DNA from: an uncultured Cyclobacteriaceae bacterium
Lineage (GTDB): Bacteria > Bacteroidota > Bacteroidia > Cytophagales > Cyclobacteriaceae
DNA: 64,000 bases
Direction: 5' to 3'
Assembly (NCBI GenBank): GCA_905479015.1
Contig: CAJQKV010000042.1
Location: forward strand, 1 to 64,000
Shown: positions 17,248 through 26,773 of the stretch, in pieces
How the letters are laid out: each line of letters starts with the position of its first letter
Position numbering within the stretch: the stretch's first letter is position 1
Position numbers and translations under genes: made by a program
The notes under the pieces: model-generated
Databases searched by the model: none
What the model saw: only the letters and a program-made list of their open reading frames with translations
What the model was told of the DNA's origin: nothing

Positions 17248-17722
17248 GATGATTTAGATGACCCACAATTATATAGCCTAACATACTTACTGTAAATTCA
17301 AACGGCCCGACCCACCCTTTCGATTGCCATTGCCCCTCTGAAAAAGAAGAAAACATTAAAATAGTACTTTCTCGTACCGAAAGAAACTCTCTTTTTAATG
17401 ATTCAATCTTCCTTGAAGACGCCTCACTCCGCATCACGTATTCATCTTGATCCATACTCGGAAGGTTTTGTCTTTCGCCTCTAGAGATACACAGGGCGCG
17501 ATATGAAAAAACACGTTCGGCATCTATGATATGTAAGAATAGTTCTTTTAATGACCATTTTCCCTCTAGATAGCTATAATCAGCGGTTTCCTCATTTAAC
17601 CCATCCATTATGAGCGATAATTGATGGGTTGATTGGTTGAACTGTTCCATCAGGGGCGTTTGATTGGTGCATTCGACATAACCACGATAAAATTCCGGAA
17701 CGGTATTCAACTCTGGTTTCAT
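17216..17722 (-). CDS. DinB family metal-dependent protein
   Basis: A 168-residue four-helix-bundle protein of the DinB/YfiT group. The three metal-ligand histidines are visible in LFLHIIDAERVF (one) and GHLNHHVNII (His-x3-His pattern). The length fits. DinB proteins often act as thiol-dependent transferases with bacillithiol or related thiols, but many are uncharacterised. It lies between the two carboxyspermidine-pathway genes, three bases after the dehydrogenase and overlapping nspC by 32 bases, so it is almost certainly co-expressed with polyamine synthesis. Its job there is unknown. Confidence 0.85.
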   Translation of the reverse strand: MKPELNTVPEFYRGYVECTNQTPLMEQFNQSTHQLSLIMDGLNEETADYSYLEGKWSLKELFLHIIDAERVFSYRALCISRGERQNLPSMDQDEYVMRSEASSRKIESLKREFLSVRESTILMFSSFSEGQWQSKGWVGPFEFTVSMLGYIIVGHLNHHVNIIESRYI

Positions 17723-17725
17723 AAA

Positions 17726-18934
17726 TTAATCCATCTCAAGATTTACTTCTTTAATCTCATGCCAAATGAGCCCATTTTTACCCAGATCTTCCAAAAAAGG
17801 ATCAGGATCAAAGGCTTCGACATTAAATACGCCAGCTCCCTTCCACTTACCAGTAATCATCATCTTGGCACCCAATGCGGCTGGGACACCTGTGGTATAG
17901 GAGACGCCCTGAGCGCCTGTCTCCAAATAAGCAGCCCTATGATCACAATTATTGTAAATATAGTAAGTTTGATGACGTCCGTTTTTCAGACCACTTATGC
18001 GACAGCCAATAGAAGTTTCTCCTTCATAGTTTTCTGCTAGCGAGCCTGGATCAGGTAATACCGCTTTTAAAAATTGCAAAGGTATGATTTGATTGCCTTG
18101 GAAGTCTATGGGCTCAATTGCAGCCATACCAATATTCTGTATGACTCTTAAATGTGTGAGATATTCATCACCAAAAGTCATCCAGAATCTAGCTCTGCGA
18201 AGTGTAGGAAAATTTTTAACCAAGGATTCTAGTTCTTCATGATTAATTAAATATGATTTTCTAGGCCCAATATTTGGGTAATTGATCATGCGACTGATTT
18301 CATGAGGCGCAGTTTCTTTCCAGCTACCTTCCTCGTAAAACTTACCCTTTTGTGTGACTTCTCTGATATTAATTTCAGGATTAAAATTGGTTGCAAAAGC
18401 TTTGCCATGATCTCCCCCATTACAATCTACAATATCTAAGTAGTGTAACTCGTCAAAATGATGTTTCGCAGCATAAGCGGTGAAAATGCTGGTCACACCC
18501 GGATCGAAACCACATCCTAAAACAGCCATAAGTCCTGCCTTTTTAAACCTTTCCTGATAAGCCCACTGCCAGCTATATCCATATTTAGCTTCCTCTAAAG
18601 GCTCATAATTAGCTGTATCCAGATAATGTACACCTGTCTTGAGGCATGCCTCCATGATAGTCAAATCCTGATACGGCAAGGCTACGTTGATCACCAAAAA
18701 AGGGCGATTCGCCTCAAATAAATGAATGAGTTGGTCCTCTTCATCGGCATCCACTTGAGTCGTTGAGATTTTAACCTCTTTGTATTTTGCTCTTACGCTT
18801 ATCGCAATATCATCACATTTTTTCAACGTCCTACTGGCCAATATGATTTCCGTAAAAATAGTGCTTAATTGAGCACATTTATGAGTGACTACTCGTCCAA
18901 CCCCACCTGCACCTATGATAACAATTTTTGACAT
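17726..18934 (-). CDS. Carboxynorspermidine/carboxyspermidine dehydrogenase
   Basis: A 402-residue member of the saccharopine dehydrogenase-like family that condenses aspartate semialdehyde with a diamine to form the carboxylated triamine, using NADPH. The N-terminal Rossmann motif is IIGAGGVGRV (6-15), and a cofactor-binding segment SRTLKKC follows. Later stretches GCGFDPGVTSIF and DCNGGDHG match carboxynorspermidine synthases. It is the first gene of the three-gene polyamine operon, and the decarboxylase partner is the third gene. Putrescine as the diamine is the likeliest case in this phylum, but that is inference. Confidence 0.92.
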   Translation of the reverse strand: MSKIVIIGAGGVGRVVTHKCAQLSTIFTEIILASRTLKKCDDIAISVRAKYKEVKISTTQVDADEEDQLIHLFEANRPFLVINVALPYQDLTIMEACLKTGVHYLDTANYEPLEEAKYGYSWQWAYQERFKKAGLMAVLGCGFDPGVTSIFTAYAAKHHFDELHYLDIVDCNGGDHGKAFATNFNPEINIREVTQKGKFYEEGSWKETAPHEISRMINYPNIGPRKSYLINHEELESLVKNFPTLRRARFWMTFGDEYLTHLRVIQNIGMAAIEPIDFQGNQIIPLQFLKAVLPDPGSLAENYEGETSIGCRISGLKNGRHQTYYIYNNCDHRAAYLETGAQGVSYTTGVPAALGAKMMITGKWKGAGVFNVEAFDPDPFLEDLGKNGLIWHEIKEVNLEMD

Positions 18935-19016
18935 CTTTCCATTTTAAAAATGCAAGTATAACTTTTAAATCTAAAATAAAAAGATGACTACCTAAAAAAA
19001 TAAGTTTTTGAGAGTA

Positions 19017-20321
19017 TTAGTTGAAGTTGTATCTCACGCCCGCCATTACCCCAAAGCCATTAGGTACGGATGAAAAACCCATATAGCTTCTGGTGATGGA
19101 TTGGAATGATTGTGTGTAGTTAGGCTCAAAAGTAACATCGATATTTTGAAGAAGTCTGTAACCTAAACTCACCCCTGTCTGTCCTGAAAACGAGATGTTT
19201 CTATATAAAGAATTATCACTGGTTGTAAATTCAGCTAGGGGTGTTGGATCATCCAAGGATCGATGAATGTTTCCTAGGTAAAAATTGGTCACCAAACCAG
19301 CGTTCACACGGAGTGACAAGCGTTGATCTAAAAATATAAAACCTGCCCGTAAAGGCACAGAGGCAAAATCTATCCTATTCTCCAATTCAGTCTCTGTATT
19401 TGTGTAAGCTATTTCTTGTGTTTTTTGAACTCCCTTGTTTGTATTTTCTGCAACTGCAGATGGATTCTGAGCAGGCATTGACATGGGATAAGAAATAGTT
19501 TCAACCATAAAATTAGACTGTTGAACTAATTCCGTTTGGACATATTGAAGACCTCCCTCAAGAACAAACCGCTCTTTGATAGTCATACCTAGATTAACTT
19601 CTATTTTCCTATTAATTCCCACCAACATATTTTCATTCAGTGAGGTCACAGTACCCCCTTGATCTCTCAAAAATCCTGGATTTAACCCCCCTGCGGAGAG
19701 CATATCTCCTGCATTTATCATTTCATAATTGGGGTTAAATGAAGATCTACCAATATTAATTCCCGCCCACGAATGGTCCTTGTCTGTTATTGAATTTGTC
19801 TTGAGAAAAAACACAGGATAAGAAGCAAGAATGGGAGCTATGGTTCTCTTGTCAATCGAATTTTTATTCAATAACTGATATTCTTTCTTATCAGGACTTA
19901 ATATTTTCCTATCCATTGCCAGTGAAGAACTCTTTTTCCCCGGTTTGCGATGCTCTGAATTTGAATATACTTCATTTAAATCTAAAAAATAAAGCTTATT
20001 TGAAGCCATACGAGGCCCTATTAGCGGTGAAGTATCGTTTGGTGGATTTTGATCCCCATTTTGGCTCAAATAAATATTTTCCGGGTAAGGGTCAATACCT
20101 AGCCATTGTGATTGAATGGAAACACTGATCGCTATTAAAACAGCAATAGCTGCCACCAAGCCATAGATTTGGGCACGATGTCTGTACTTCAATACATCCA
20201 AGCTTTTAGCGATCATGCTCCACACACTATCAGAAGGAGTTATTTCCGCCTCTTCCATAGCTTTTCGCCAGTGGTTCGCAAATGGCTCTCGATCGCTGCT
20301 GTGGCTATCCATATTTGACAT
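19017..20321 (-). CDS. Membrane-anchored protein with C-terminal outer-membrane-barrel-like region
   Basis: A 434-residue protein with an unusual layout. Residues 1-50 are hydrophilic and contain FANHWRKAMEEAEITPSDSVW, a motif common at the front of Bacteroidota proteins encoded next to ECF sigma factors. One membrane helix (about 53-70, IYGLVAAIAVLIAISVS) follows, then a low-complexity linker. The last ~230 residues have alternating strands ending in a terminal aromatic/Asn (GVRYNFN), as in porin-like beta barrels. The 17-base overlap with the sigma gene suggests an anti-sigma-like role for the N-terminus. Whether the C-terminus really inserts in the outer membrane is uncertain. Confidence 0.75.
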   Translation of the reverse strand: MSNMDSHSSDREPFANHWRKAMEEAEITPSDSVWSMIAKSLDVLKYRHRAQIYGLVAAIAVLIAISVSIQSQWLGIDPYPENIYLSQNGDQNPPNDTSPLIGPRMASNKLYFLDLNEVYSNSEHRKPGKKSSSLAMDRKILSPDKKEYQLLNKNSIDKRTIAPILASYPVFFLKTNSITDKDHSWAGINIGRSSFNPNYEMINAGDMLSAGGLNPGFLRDQGGTVTSLNENMLVGINRKIEVNLGMTIKERFVLEGGLQYVQTELVQQSNFMVETISYPMSMPAQNPSAVAENTNKGVQKTQEIAYTNTETELENRIDFASVPLRAGFIFLDQRLSLRVNAGLVTNFYLGNIHRSLDDPTPLAEFTTSDNSLYRNISFSGQTGVSLGYRLLQNIDVTFEPNYTQSFQSITRSYMGFSSVPNGFGVMAGVRYNFN

Positions 20322-20850
20322 GATCTTTTGACTCCAACATTTTGATCAATAGCTTCTTAGCCCTCGAGTATTGAGATTTAGATGTCCCCTCACTGATCTT
20401 TAATCTCGCTGCAATCTCATGATGTTTGTACCCCTCTATGGCGTACATGTTAAATATTATTCGGCATCCATCGGGCAGCGACATAATCATCTTAATTAAT
20501 TCTTGGTGACTAAATTCGGAGAAGACATCTTCATTTACCACACGATCGTCTAAATTGACTATATCTACCATTGGATATAAAAAAAGCTTACTTCTCTGAT
20601 GATTTAAAGCCGTATTTACCACGATCCGCTTGATCCAATAAGGTAAGGAGGAATCTCCTCTAAATTTTTCTATATTTTCAAAAACTTTAATAAAAGATTC
20701 TTGTAAAATATCCTCGGCCTCTTGAATTCCCTTAACATAACGTAATGCAACCGCGTACATGGCTTTCGAATATTTAGCATAAAGGGCTTCTTGAGCCTTT
20801 GGTGTACCTTTCTTACACCCTTTTATTAAAAATTTATCGGAATCAAACAT
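20305..20850 (-). CDS. ECF-type RNA polymerase sigma factor
   Basis: A 181-residue sigma-70 family factor. Region 2 is seen as EALYAKYSKAMYAVALRYVKGIQEAEDILQESF-like sequence at about 16-50 (the key Asp-Ile-Leu-Gln-Glu-Ser is present). Region 4 at about 125-175 shows LPDGCRIIFNMYAIEGYKHHEIAARLKISEGTSKSQ-type helix-turn-helix. Region 1 and a full region 3 are absent, as expected for ECF factors. It is translated together with the downstream anchored barrel protein. The region before its start is shared with the divergent T9SS plug gene (64 bases). Autoregulation is likely but not shown. Confidence 0.93.
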   Translation of the reverse strand: MFDSDKFLIKGCKKGTPKAQEALYAKYSKAMYAVALRYVKGIQEAEDILQESFIKVFENIEKFRGDSSLPYWIKRIVVNTALNHQRSKLFLYPMVDIVNLDDRVVNEDVFSEFSHQELIKMIMSLPDGCRIIFNMYAIEGYKHHEIAARLKISEGTSKSQYSRAKKLLIKMLESKDHVKYG

Positions 20851-20914
20851 CCTATTATATTAAAGACAACTTTAATTGAAATTTCGTTGTAAACTTGTTG
20901 ATAAAAAAAATCTC

Positions 20915-22189
20915 ATGAAAAGACTCAGCTTTTGCTTTTTACTGATCTTTTTTGTTCAATCTAAATGCACATTTGTAAGCTCATCTTCGAGTTTGGACGC
21001 ATTTAATGTACAATATACAGATAAAGAATATACCAGCCAAGTAGGTACTGTAAGCATTGCCCCCCTTGAGGCTTTGAATGTAACTCAATTAAATGCAGTA
21101 CCCCTCGCTCAAAGACAAACCTATGAACTCATTTTTGACCTGCTCAATTCAGATTATCAATACCTCAAAATGAAGATTTTTCATTGTGATTGGAACTGGA
21201 TTCCTTCAAAATTGAATGATTTGGAATTTCTAAGCAACTACAATGAATTTACGATTGCTGATTATGCGTTTTCTCAGAGTAATTTTTCAGAATATGTGAC
21301 CTATAAGACGGTTATTCCTAAATTAAAAATATCTGGCAATTATATCATCTGCATTTATCAAGATGATCAATCAGCTATTCCGTTATTTACAAGAAAATTT
21401 ATCGTCTATGAAAATTTAACCTATATCGACGCAAATATTTCCACTCCTAAACAACCTAAAAATAGCCGAACGCATCAAAAAGTAAACTTAAAGATCAACT
21501 ATGGGGATCTTGAAACCTCAAATTCACAAGAAGATTTTAAAGTGGTTTTAATTCAAAATAGAGATTGGAAGCATGCCCTCATGCCTTTGCTCCCTACACA
21601 ACTAATCCCCAATGAAAAAACATTGATTTTCAACTACTTCAATGATGAGATGCTCTTTCCAGGCTTAAATAATTTCAGATTTTTTGATGCCCGATCCATA
21701 AGCTATCGGGGTCAAAATGTAATGGCGCTTCAACCCACCAGCCGAGGCATAGAATTAATATTGGAGATAGAATCTCCAAAAAAAGGTTTGGCCTTTAGTC
21801 AAACATTAAATACAGATTTAAACGGTGCCTACTACACCCAAACTTTGGATCCCAATGCCCAAAATTTTAATTCAGAATATGTTTGGGTAAATTTCAGAAT
21901 GGAAATGGCGAAAATCAATGGTGACATTTTCATTCATGGAGGTTTTAATAATTGGCAGTTGAACTCACAAAATAAAATGTCTTATGATGAGAATATGCAG
22001 GCTTACACGGGTAGTATTCGAGTAAAGCAAGGATTTTATAATTATAACTATTATGTATCAAGCGACCAGTATCCTTTTTATTGGATAGATGGCAATCATG
22101 GCGAACATCGTAATAATTATGAAATACTCGTCTATCACCGAGCTCCGGGATCTCTTAATGACAGACTCGTAGGCTATAAAAAGCTCTAA
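20915..22189 (+). CDS. Type IX secretion plug-domain protein (DUF5103)
   Basis: About 424 residues from the ATG at 20915, chosen because MKRLSFCFLLIFFVQS is a good signal peptide; an ATG 13 codons upstream adds only basic residues. The protein matches the DUF5103 pattern, with a beta-rich N-terminal half (LIFDLLNSDYQYLKMKIFHCDWNW) and a C-terminal half with INGDIFIHGGFNNWQ and YPFYWIDGNHGEHRNNYE. In structural work on the SprA translocon of Flavobacterium, a protein of this type plugs the periplasmic side of the outer-membrane channel. That function is carried over by family. It is divergent from the sigma gene and not in an operon with other T9SS parts. Confidence 0.85.
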   Translation: MKRLSFCFLLIFFVQSKCTFVSSSSSLDAFNVQYTDKEYTSQVGTVSIAPLEALNVTQLNAVPLAQRQTYELIFDLLNSDYQYLKMKIFHCDWNWIPSKLNDLEFLSNYNEFTIADYAFSQSNFSEYVTYKTVIPKLKISGNYIICIYQDDQSAIPLFTRKFIVYENLTYIDANISTPKQPKNSRTHQKVNLKINYGDLETSNSQEDFKVVLIQNRDWKHALMPLLPTQLIPNEKTLIFNYFNDEMLFPGLNNFRFFDARSISYRGQNVMALQPTSRGIELILEIESPKKGLAFSQTLNTDLNGAYYTQTLDPNAQNFNSEYVWVNFRMEMAKINGDIFIHGGFNNWQLNSQNKMSYDENMQAYTGSIRVKQGFYNYNYYVSSDQYPFYWIDGNHGEHRNNYEILVYHRAPGSLNDRLVGYKKL

Positions 22190-22251
22190 ATAAAAAGAAG
22201 CACTTGCTTAGATCATTGAATGTGGTGATCTGGAGTTATTCCCCCCCTAAC

Positions 22252-23349
22252 CTATACATTGAATCGAAAGTGCATTATATCACCGTCCTTCACAATATAT
22301 TCTTTTCCTTCAATGGCCAACTTTCCAGCCTCCTTGCATCCTTGTTCGGTTTGATAACGTTCATAATCCGTCAATTTAATCACCTCGGCTTTGATAAAAC
22401 CCTTTTCAAAATCGGTATGTATGACCCCTGCCGCTTGAGGTGCTTTCCAGCCCTCTTGAATCGTCCAAGCACGTACCTCTTGAACACCCGCCGTAAAATA
22501 GGTAATGAGTCTTAAAATGCGATAAGAGGTCTTAATTAATCGATTCAATCCAGATTCAGTTAACCCATATTCTTCAAGAAATAAATTTTTGTCTTCTTCT
22601 TCTTCAAATTCAGCTATTTGCGCCTCGAGGGAAGCACAAACCAATATTACCTCAGCATTTTCCTTATGTACAAATTCTACCAATTGCTTGCTCCATTTAT
22701 TCCCATTGATCACGTGCTCCTCTTCCACATTAGCGACATAAATAACCGGCTTATCGGTCAGCAAATTAAGGGAATTTATGAAGGTCATGGCCTCATCATC
22801 TCTCTCCAGTGATCTCACATTTTGTCCTGATTCCAAATGGTTTTTGAATGCATTCAAAACATCATATTCCTTACGGGCCATTTGATCTCCTGATTTAGCC
22901 AATTTTTCGACTCTTGCACATCTTTTATCAACAGAATCTAAATCTTTTAGTTGTAGTTCTGTATCAATGACCTCTTTATCCGATATGGGATTGACCACTC
23001 CTTCTACATGTATGATGTTGTCATTATCAAAGCAACGCACCACATGAATGATGGCATCTACCTCACGTATATTAGCCAAAAATTGATTGCCTAATCCCTC
23101 TCCCTTACTTGCCCCTTTGACAAGTCCTGCAATGTCCACAAATTCCATGGCGGTTGGGATCACTTTCTCAGGATGAACCAGTTCTTTCAGAATTTTTAAT
23201 CTTTCATCAGGTACCGTGATTACCCCTATATTAGGCTCTATGGTACAAAAAGGGAAATTAGCCGCCTCCGCTTTCGCATTGGATAACGCATTAAACAAAG
23301 TAGATTTACCCACATTAGGCAATCCTACGATTCCACATTGTAATCCCAT
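22252..23349 (-). CDS. ychF: Ribosome-associated ATPase YchF/Ola1
   Basis: A 365-residue Obg-family P-loop protein that prefers ATP. G1 is GLPNVGKS at 9-16, followed by [16 protein letters not shown] (G3) and the NVEE region that replaces the usual NKxD, a trait of YchF. The C-terminal TGS domain is seen in [15 protein letters not shown] and [10 protein letters not shown]. Length and motifs are normal. It lies alone between the plug gene and the PUR gene. Confidence is very high. Confidence 0.97.
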   Translation of the reverse strand: MGLQCGIVGLPNVGKSTLFNALSNAKAEAANFPFCTIEPNIGVITVPDERLKILKELVHPEKVIPTAMEFVDIAGLVKGASKGEGLGNQFLANIREVDAIIHVVRCFDNDNIIHVEGVVNPISDKEVIDTELQLKDLDSVDKRCARVEKLAKSGDQMARKEYDVLNAFKNHLESGQNVRSLERDDEAMTFINSLNLLTDKPVIYVANVEEEHVINGNKWSKQLVEFVHKENAEVILVCASLEAQIAEFEEEEDKNLFLEEYGLTESGLNRLIKTSYRILRLITYFTAGVQEVRAWTIQEGWKAPQAAGVIHTDFEKGFIKAEVIKLTDYERYQTEQGCKEAGKLAIEGKEYIVKDGDIMHFRFNV

Positions 23350-23502
23350 TTTTTTTATCCTTGGTTTTGAAACTAAATATTTGTTAAGATTTTTTAATCC
23401 AGCGTCCCATGTTTCAACGCATCAAGGAGCATCCACTGATCATTGAACTCCCAGTAATACTCATCTAGTACTTAAATTAAAAAATATAATTCACTGAAGG
23501 TA

Positions 23503-23817
23503 TTATTGACGCTCCTGACGGTTTTCGTCTTCTCGCTCTATTTCATCAAAATCAACTTCAGGCATCAACTCCTCTTTGATGTGATCAACGGTACTGTTGA
23601 GCGCATTCACAAACTTATGGAAATCCTCTTTATATAAAAATAGCTTATGCTTTTCATATACAAATTCGTCATCCTTAAATCGGCGTTTACTCTCCGTTAT
23701 GGTGAGATAATAATCATTAGATCTTGTTGCTTTGACATCAAAAAAGTAAGTTCTTTTTCCCGCCTGCACTTTCTCTGAATATATTTCTTCCCTTCTATTA
23801 TCATTGTTATCATCCAC
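23503..23817 (-). CDS. PUR-family nucleic-acid-binding protein (DUF3276)
   Basis: A 104-residue member of the bacterial PUR-alpha-like family, found across Bacteroidota and as BpuR in Borrelia. One PUR repeat is visible at about 9-85 (IYSEKVQAGKRTYFFDVKATRSNDYYLTI, with the DVK and YLTITESKR strands). An acidic, arginine-dotted tail (DFDEIEREDENRQERQ) follows. Proteins of this family bind single-stranded DNA and RNA and probably act as dimers. The transcript is likely monocistronic, and no regulator site was seen. Confidence 0.88.
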   Translation of the reverse strand: MDDNNDNRREEIYSEKVQAGKRTYFFDVKATRSNDYYLTITESKRRFKDDEFVYEKHKLFLYKEDFHKFVNALNSTVDHIKEELMPEVDFDEIEREDENRQERQ

Positions 23818-23959
23818 GGCTATACTATTTTGGATTGCTGTTCAAATTGCATAGCAAGTTTATGCAAAAAATTGAACAATTTATACAAAAATAATGCAGT
23901 ATTGCTCGAACTGACTTAATATAGCCCCTAAATTAATATTTTAGCAAAAAAATATTGCT

Positions 23960-24868
23960 ATGGGTTTAGATTTATCATCGATTAAAAAATTTGACAATTT
24001 AGAATTGCTTGCCAAAGAGTTGGTTGAAGGATTCATCACAGGTTTACATCGATCCCCTTATCATGGCTTTTCTGTTGAATTTGCCGAACACAAGCATTAT
24101 AATTTTGGCGAAAGTACAAAAAACATAGATTGGAAAGTCTTTGCCAAAACGGATCAACTTTTCGTCAAGCAATATGAAGAAGAAACCAACCTTAGATGCA
24201 CGATCTTAATGGATATTTCTCAAAGCATGTACTATCCTAAACCAAAATATGACAAAATAAGGTTTAGCATCTACTGTGCTGCTGCCCTTTCTCACTTAAT
24301 GATTTCTCAACGAGATGCCGTAGGCTTAATAGGCTTCTCAGACGGTGTGAAATTAACGACGGCACAGAAATCTAGTAAATCACACCTCCACCAATTACTC
24401 CTCCAATTGAGTCATTGGATGGAGACGGAAAGCACCCAATCGTCTTCCTCTCAAATCGCTGAAAGTATTCATGCCGTTGCCGACAAAATCAGTCGACGGT
24501 CATTGGTGATCCTTTTTACAGATATGTTTCAAAACTCCTCATCGTCTACCGATCTCTACGAGTCTCTTCAACATCTTAAACATAAACATCATGAAGTTTT
24601 AATTTTTCATGTTTCGGATCAAAATACGGAGAAAGCCTTTAATTTCGAAGATCGGCCCTATCTTTTCATAGATTCAGAAAATGGACGAAAAATAAAAATC
24701 ACTCCTTCTCTACTCAAAGAGCGATACCGAATAAAGACGGAAAAATTTTATCATGATATTCAACAAATGTGTGGTCAACTTAAAATCGACTTTGTCGAGG
24801 TAGATACAAAAGACGCTTTCGATAAAATATTAGGGGCCTATCTTGTTAAAAGAAAAAAAATGAGATAG
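23960..24868 (+). CDS. DUF58 domain protein (von Willebrand A-like)
   Basis: A 302-residue DUF58 protein. The DUF58 block is clear (GLHRSPYHGFSVEFAEHKHY, NIDWKVFAKTDQLFVKQYEEE), followed by a VWA-like fold with a MIDAS-type DISQS (LMDISQSMYY). Usually a MoxR ATPase is encoded next to DUF58 proteins and the pair acts as chaperones for cell-surface or enzyme assembly. No MoxR gene lies in this window. The function is unknown. It converges on the ferredoxin gene with 16 bases between stops. Confidence 0.88.
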   Translation: MGLDLSSIKKFDNLELLAKELVEGFITGLHRSPYHGFSVEFAEHKHYNFGESTKNIDWKVFAKTDQLFVKQYEEETNLRCTILMDISQSMYYPKPKYDKIRFSIYCAAALSHLMISQRDAVGLIGFSDGVKLTTAQKSSKSHLHQLLLQLSHWMETESTQSSSSQIAESIHAVADKISRRSLVILFTDMFQNSSSSTDLYESLQHLKHKHHEVLIFHVSDQNTEKAFNFEDRPYLFIDSENGRKIKITPSLLKERYRIKTEKFYHDIQQMCGQLKIDFVEVDTKDAFDKILGAYLVKRKKMR

Positions 24869-24884
24869 TTTTTGATTGATGAAT

Positions 24885-25232
24885 TTAATCAAGATGCAAC
24901 CATTCTTTTTTGGTCATCAATTCATCTTTCGTCTCAACATAGTCAGGATCATCGACACAGCAATCCACAGGACATACCGCCGCACATTGTGGTTCTTCAT
25001 GAAAACCTGTACATTCGGTACATTTACCTGGTACAATATAATAGAACTCTTCAGATACCGGCTCCTGATCGGTCTGCGCATCCAAGGTAATCCCCCCTTC
25101 TAACGTCACTTCCTTTAATCCCGTGCCGTCGGACCATTTCCATTGCTCACCCCCTTCGTAGATAGCAGTATTGGGGCACTCGGGTTCGCAGGCGCCACAA
25201 TTGATACATTCGTCGGTTATAATGATTGCCAT
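24885..25232 (-). CDS. 2[4Fe-4S] ferredoxin
   Basis: A 115-residue electron carrier. The first cluster motif is C9-x2-C12-x2-C15-x3-C19 with Pro20. The second half has CTEC, a short insertion, then CAAVCPVDC, so the C-x2-C spacing is broken by GFHEEPQ before the last cysteines. That is the pattern of the Alvin/long-loop ferredoxins, with an insertion between the second and third ligands. The Tyr/Trp-rich linker (QWKWSDGTG) lengthens the protein compared with clostridial forms (about 60). The neighbours are a DUF58 gene and a ThuA gene. In related genomes a ferredoxin of this type is commonly found near the LuxC-type acyl-CoA reductase, which is 1.5 kb away here. Confidence 0.92.
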   Translation of the reverse strand: MAIIITDECINCGACEPECPNTAIYEGGEQWKWSDGTGLKEVTLEGGITLDAQTDQEPVSEEFYYIVPGKCTECTGFHEEPQCAAVCPVDCCVDDPDYVETKDELMTKKEWLHLD

Positions 25233-25374
25233 TCTAATAAATAGTTAACTTTTCCACAAAACTAGTAACAAAGTAATTAGCGAAGTTGTTTCAATAGAAT
25301 AAAAAAATATTTATGATCCAGAAAGTATTTTAAATAATCGTAATCAAAGTAGCGCTGAGAGGCAGCCTAGCCCG

Positions 25375-26526
25375 TCAATCTATCAGTTTGTAAAGTTCTG
25401 AAATTTTTAAAGCACGATCCTTCCAATAGGCATCATCAAAAAATCCATATTGAGAAGGTTGGTAATTACCGATCAAATCAACCTTAGATTTTTCTGGAAC
25501 CTTCAGGCCCAAACACCAATAAGCTGCGTTAACCAACATTCTTCGCGTACCCTCAGCAACTAAATCTGTTGAGGCCCCCATCGTTGTGGCAAAGACCCTT
25601 CCCTCTTTACCCTTCGGGATCTGATAGTTTTTGATCCATGCTATGGGCATCATCGGCGCATTGAGATCAATGGACACGGTATCCCCTCGCCCATTTTTTC
25701 TTTTCACAATAGCCCCTAGTTCGCTATCGCTAGGCCTCATTCCAAAAAACAGATCTGACTTATCATAGGGACCGTCTCGCTCAGTAACTTGTCCAAGCAA
25801 TAACGGAACTGCATCGTCAGCCATGGGCAATCTAATGGCATAAACATCGGTTGACCCCCAAATCTCACCAGGAAATATGCCCTTAAAAACAGGATGATCC
25901 CGAGATGCCTTAGGAACGATACCCAGGGTGCTTTGCTGGCCATGAGCGCCGTGGTGAGCGATCCATTTTTCACCTAAGATCAATTTTCCAAAGCCTCCCT
26001 GCCAGATATCATGCTCTTTATAATAATTACCATAATGCGCATAGCTACTCTGGATAGGACCCGTATCAAATTTAAAAGCATGGGTCGCCGTACGCATGCC
26101 TAAAATAGGCTTTCCGCTTTTTAAATAATCATCGATATAGCGCATTTGTGCATCAGGCAAGGCTCTGAAACGTGTTAGAATAATCATTAAATCCGCATCG
26201 GCCAATGCCACTAAACCTGGGATGTTATTTTGATAATTCGGATTTACAATGCCTGGATAATTGGGATTTTGGGCAAATAAAACCGTACAATTAAATCCAT
26301 GATTGACATTTAAAATTTTGGCCAGTTGAACCAAGGCCTCTTCAGATCTATATTCTTCATCTCCAGAAATCAACACAATTTTTGCCTTGTCAGGGCTTCC
26401 CTTCCATTGAAGCCATTTTATTGTTGAATCCTTCTCAGTAGGCATCCCAATCATCAATTGTGATCCTTGGATATCCAACTGATGGATGAGAAATAGAGCT
26501 AATATTAGATATTTGAACCATTTCAT
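25375..26526 (-). CDS. Exported ThuA-like (glutamine-amidotransferase fold) protein
   Basis: A 383-residue protein with an N-terminal signal peptide (KYLILALFLIHQLDIQGSQ). The main domain is ThuA-like: KIVLISGDEEYRSEEAL, LMIILTRFRALP and GMRTATHAF follow the order of this class-I glutamine-amidotransferase-related fold, without a recognisable nucleophile Cys in the usual place. ThuA-like proteins are linked to trehalose and other glycoside metabolism, often in exported form in Bacteroidota. The exact substrate is unknown. It is a single gene, minus strand, between the ferredoxin gene and the acyl-CoA reductase gene. Confidence 0.8.
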   Translation of the reverse strand: MKWFKYLILALFLIHQLDIQGSQLMIGMPTEKDSTIKWLQWKGSPDKAKIVLISGDEEYRSEEALVQLAKILNVNHGFNCTVLFAQNPNYPGIVNPNYQNNIPGLVALADADLMIILTRFRALPDAQMRYIDDYLKSGKPILGMRTATHAFKFDTGPIQSSYAHYGNYYKEHDIWQGGFGKLILGEKWIAHHGAHGQQSTLGIVPKASRDHPVFKGIFPGEIWGSTDVYAIRLPMADDAVPLLLGQVTERDGPYDKSDLFFGMRPSDSELGAIVKRKNGRGDTVSIDLNAPMMPIAWIKNYQIPKGKEGRVFATTMGASTDLVAEGTRRMLVNAAYWCLGLKVPEKSKVDLIGNYQPSQYGFFDDAYWKDRALKISELYKLID

Positions 26527-26744
26527 GGGCTAATTTTCGATCCCTCCAAAACTTGAGGAAAATGAATTTTATTTAAAGATATTCAAAAAATAATTCAAGA
26601 AAGTCTTTCAATCACAAAATGATGGGACCAAAAAACTTATCATTGGAGATCCGCTGTTATTTAAAACCTCTATTGAAAAAAACATTTTTGTAACAAATAA
26701 GATTGGTAATAAAAATAACTAGGTCTGATCAACTATTCAATTCT

Positions 26745-26752
26745 TACCTTTG
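26745..26752 (+). promoter_or_regulatory. Minus-7 box before the acyl-CoA reductase gene
   Basis: TACCTTTG matches TAnnTTTG exactly and lies 21 bases before the ATG at 26774. No clear TTG minus-33 element stands at the right distance. Confidence 0.4.
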
Positions 26753-26773
26753 TAACGAAAATGCAATGGATCT

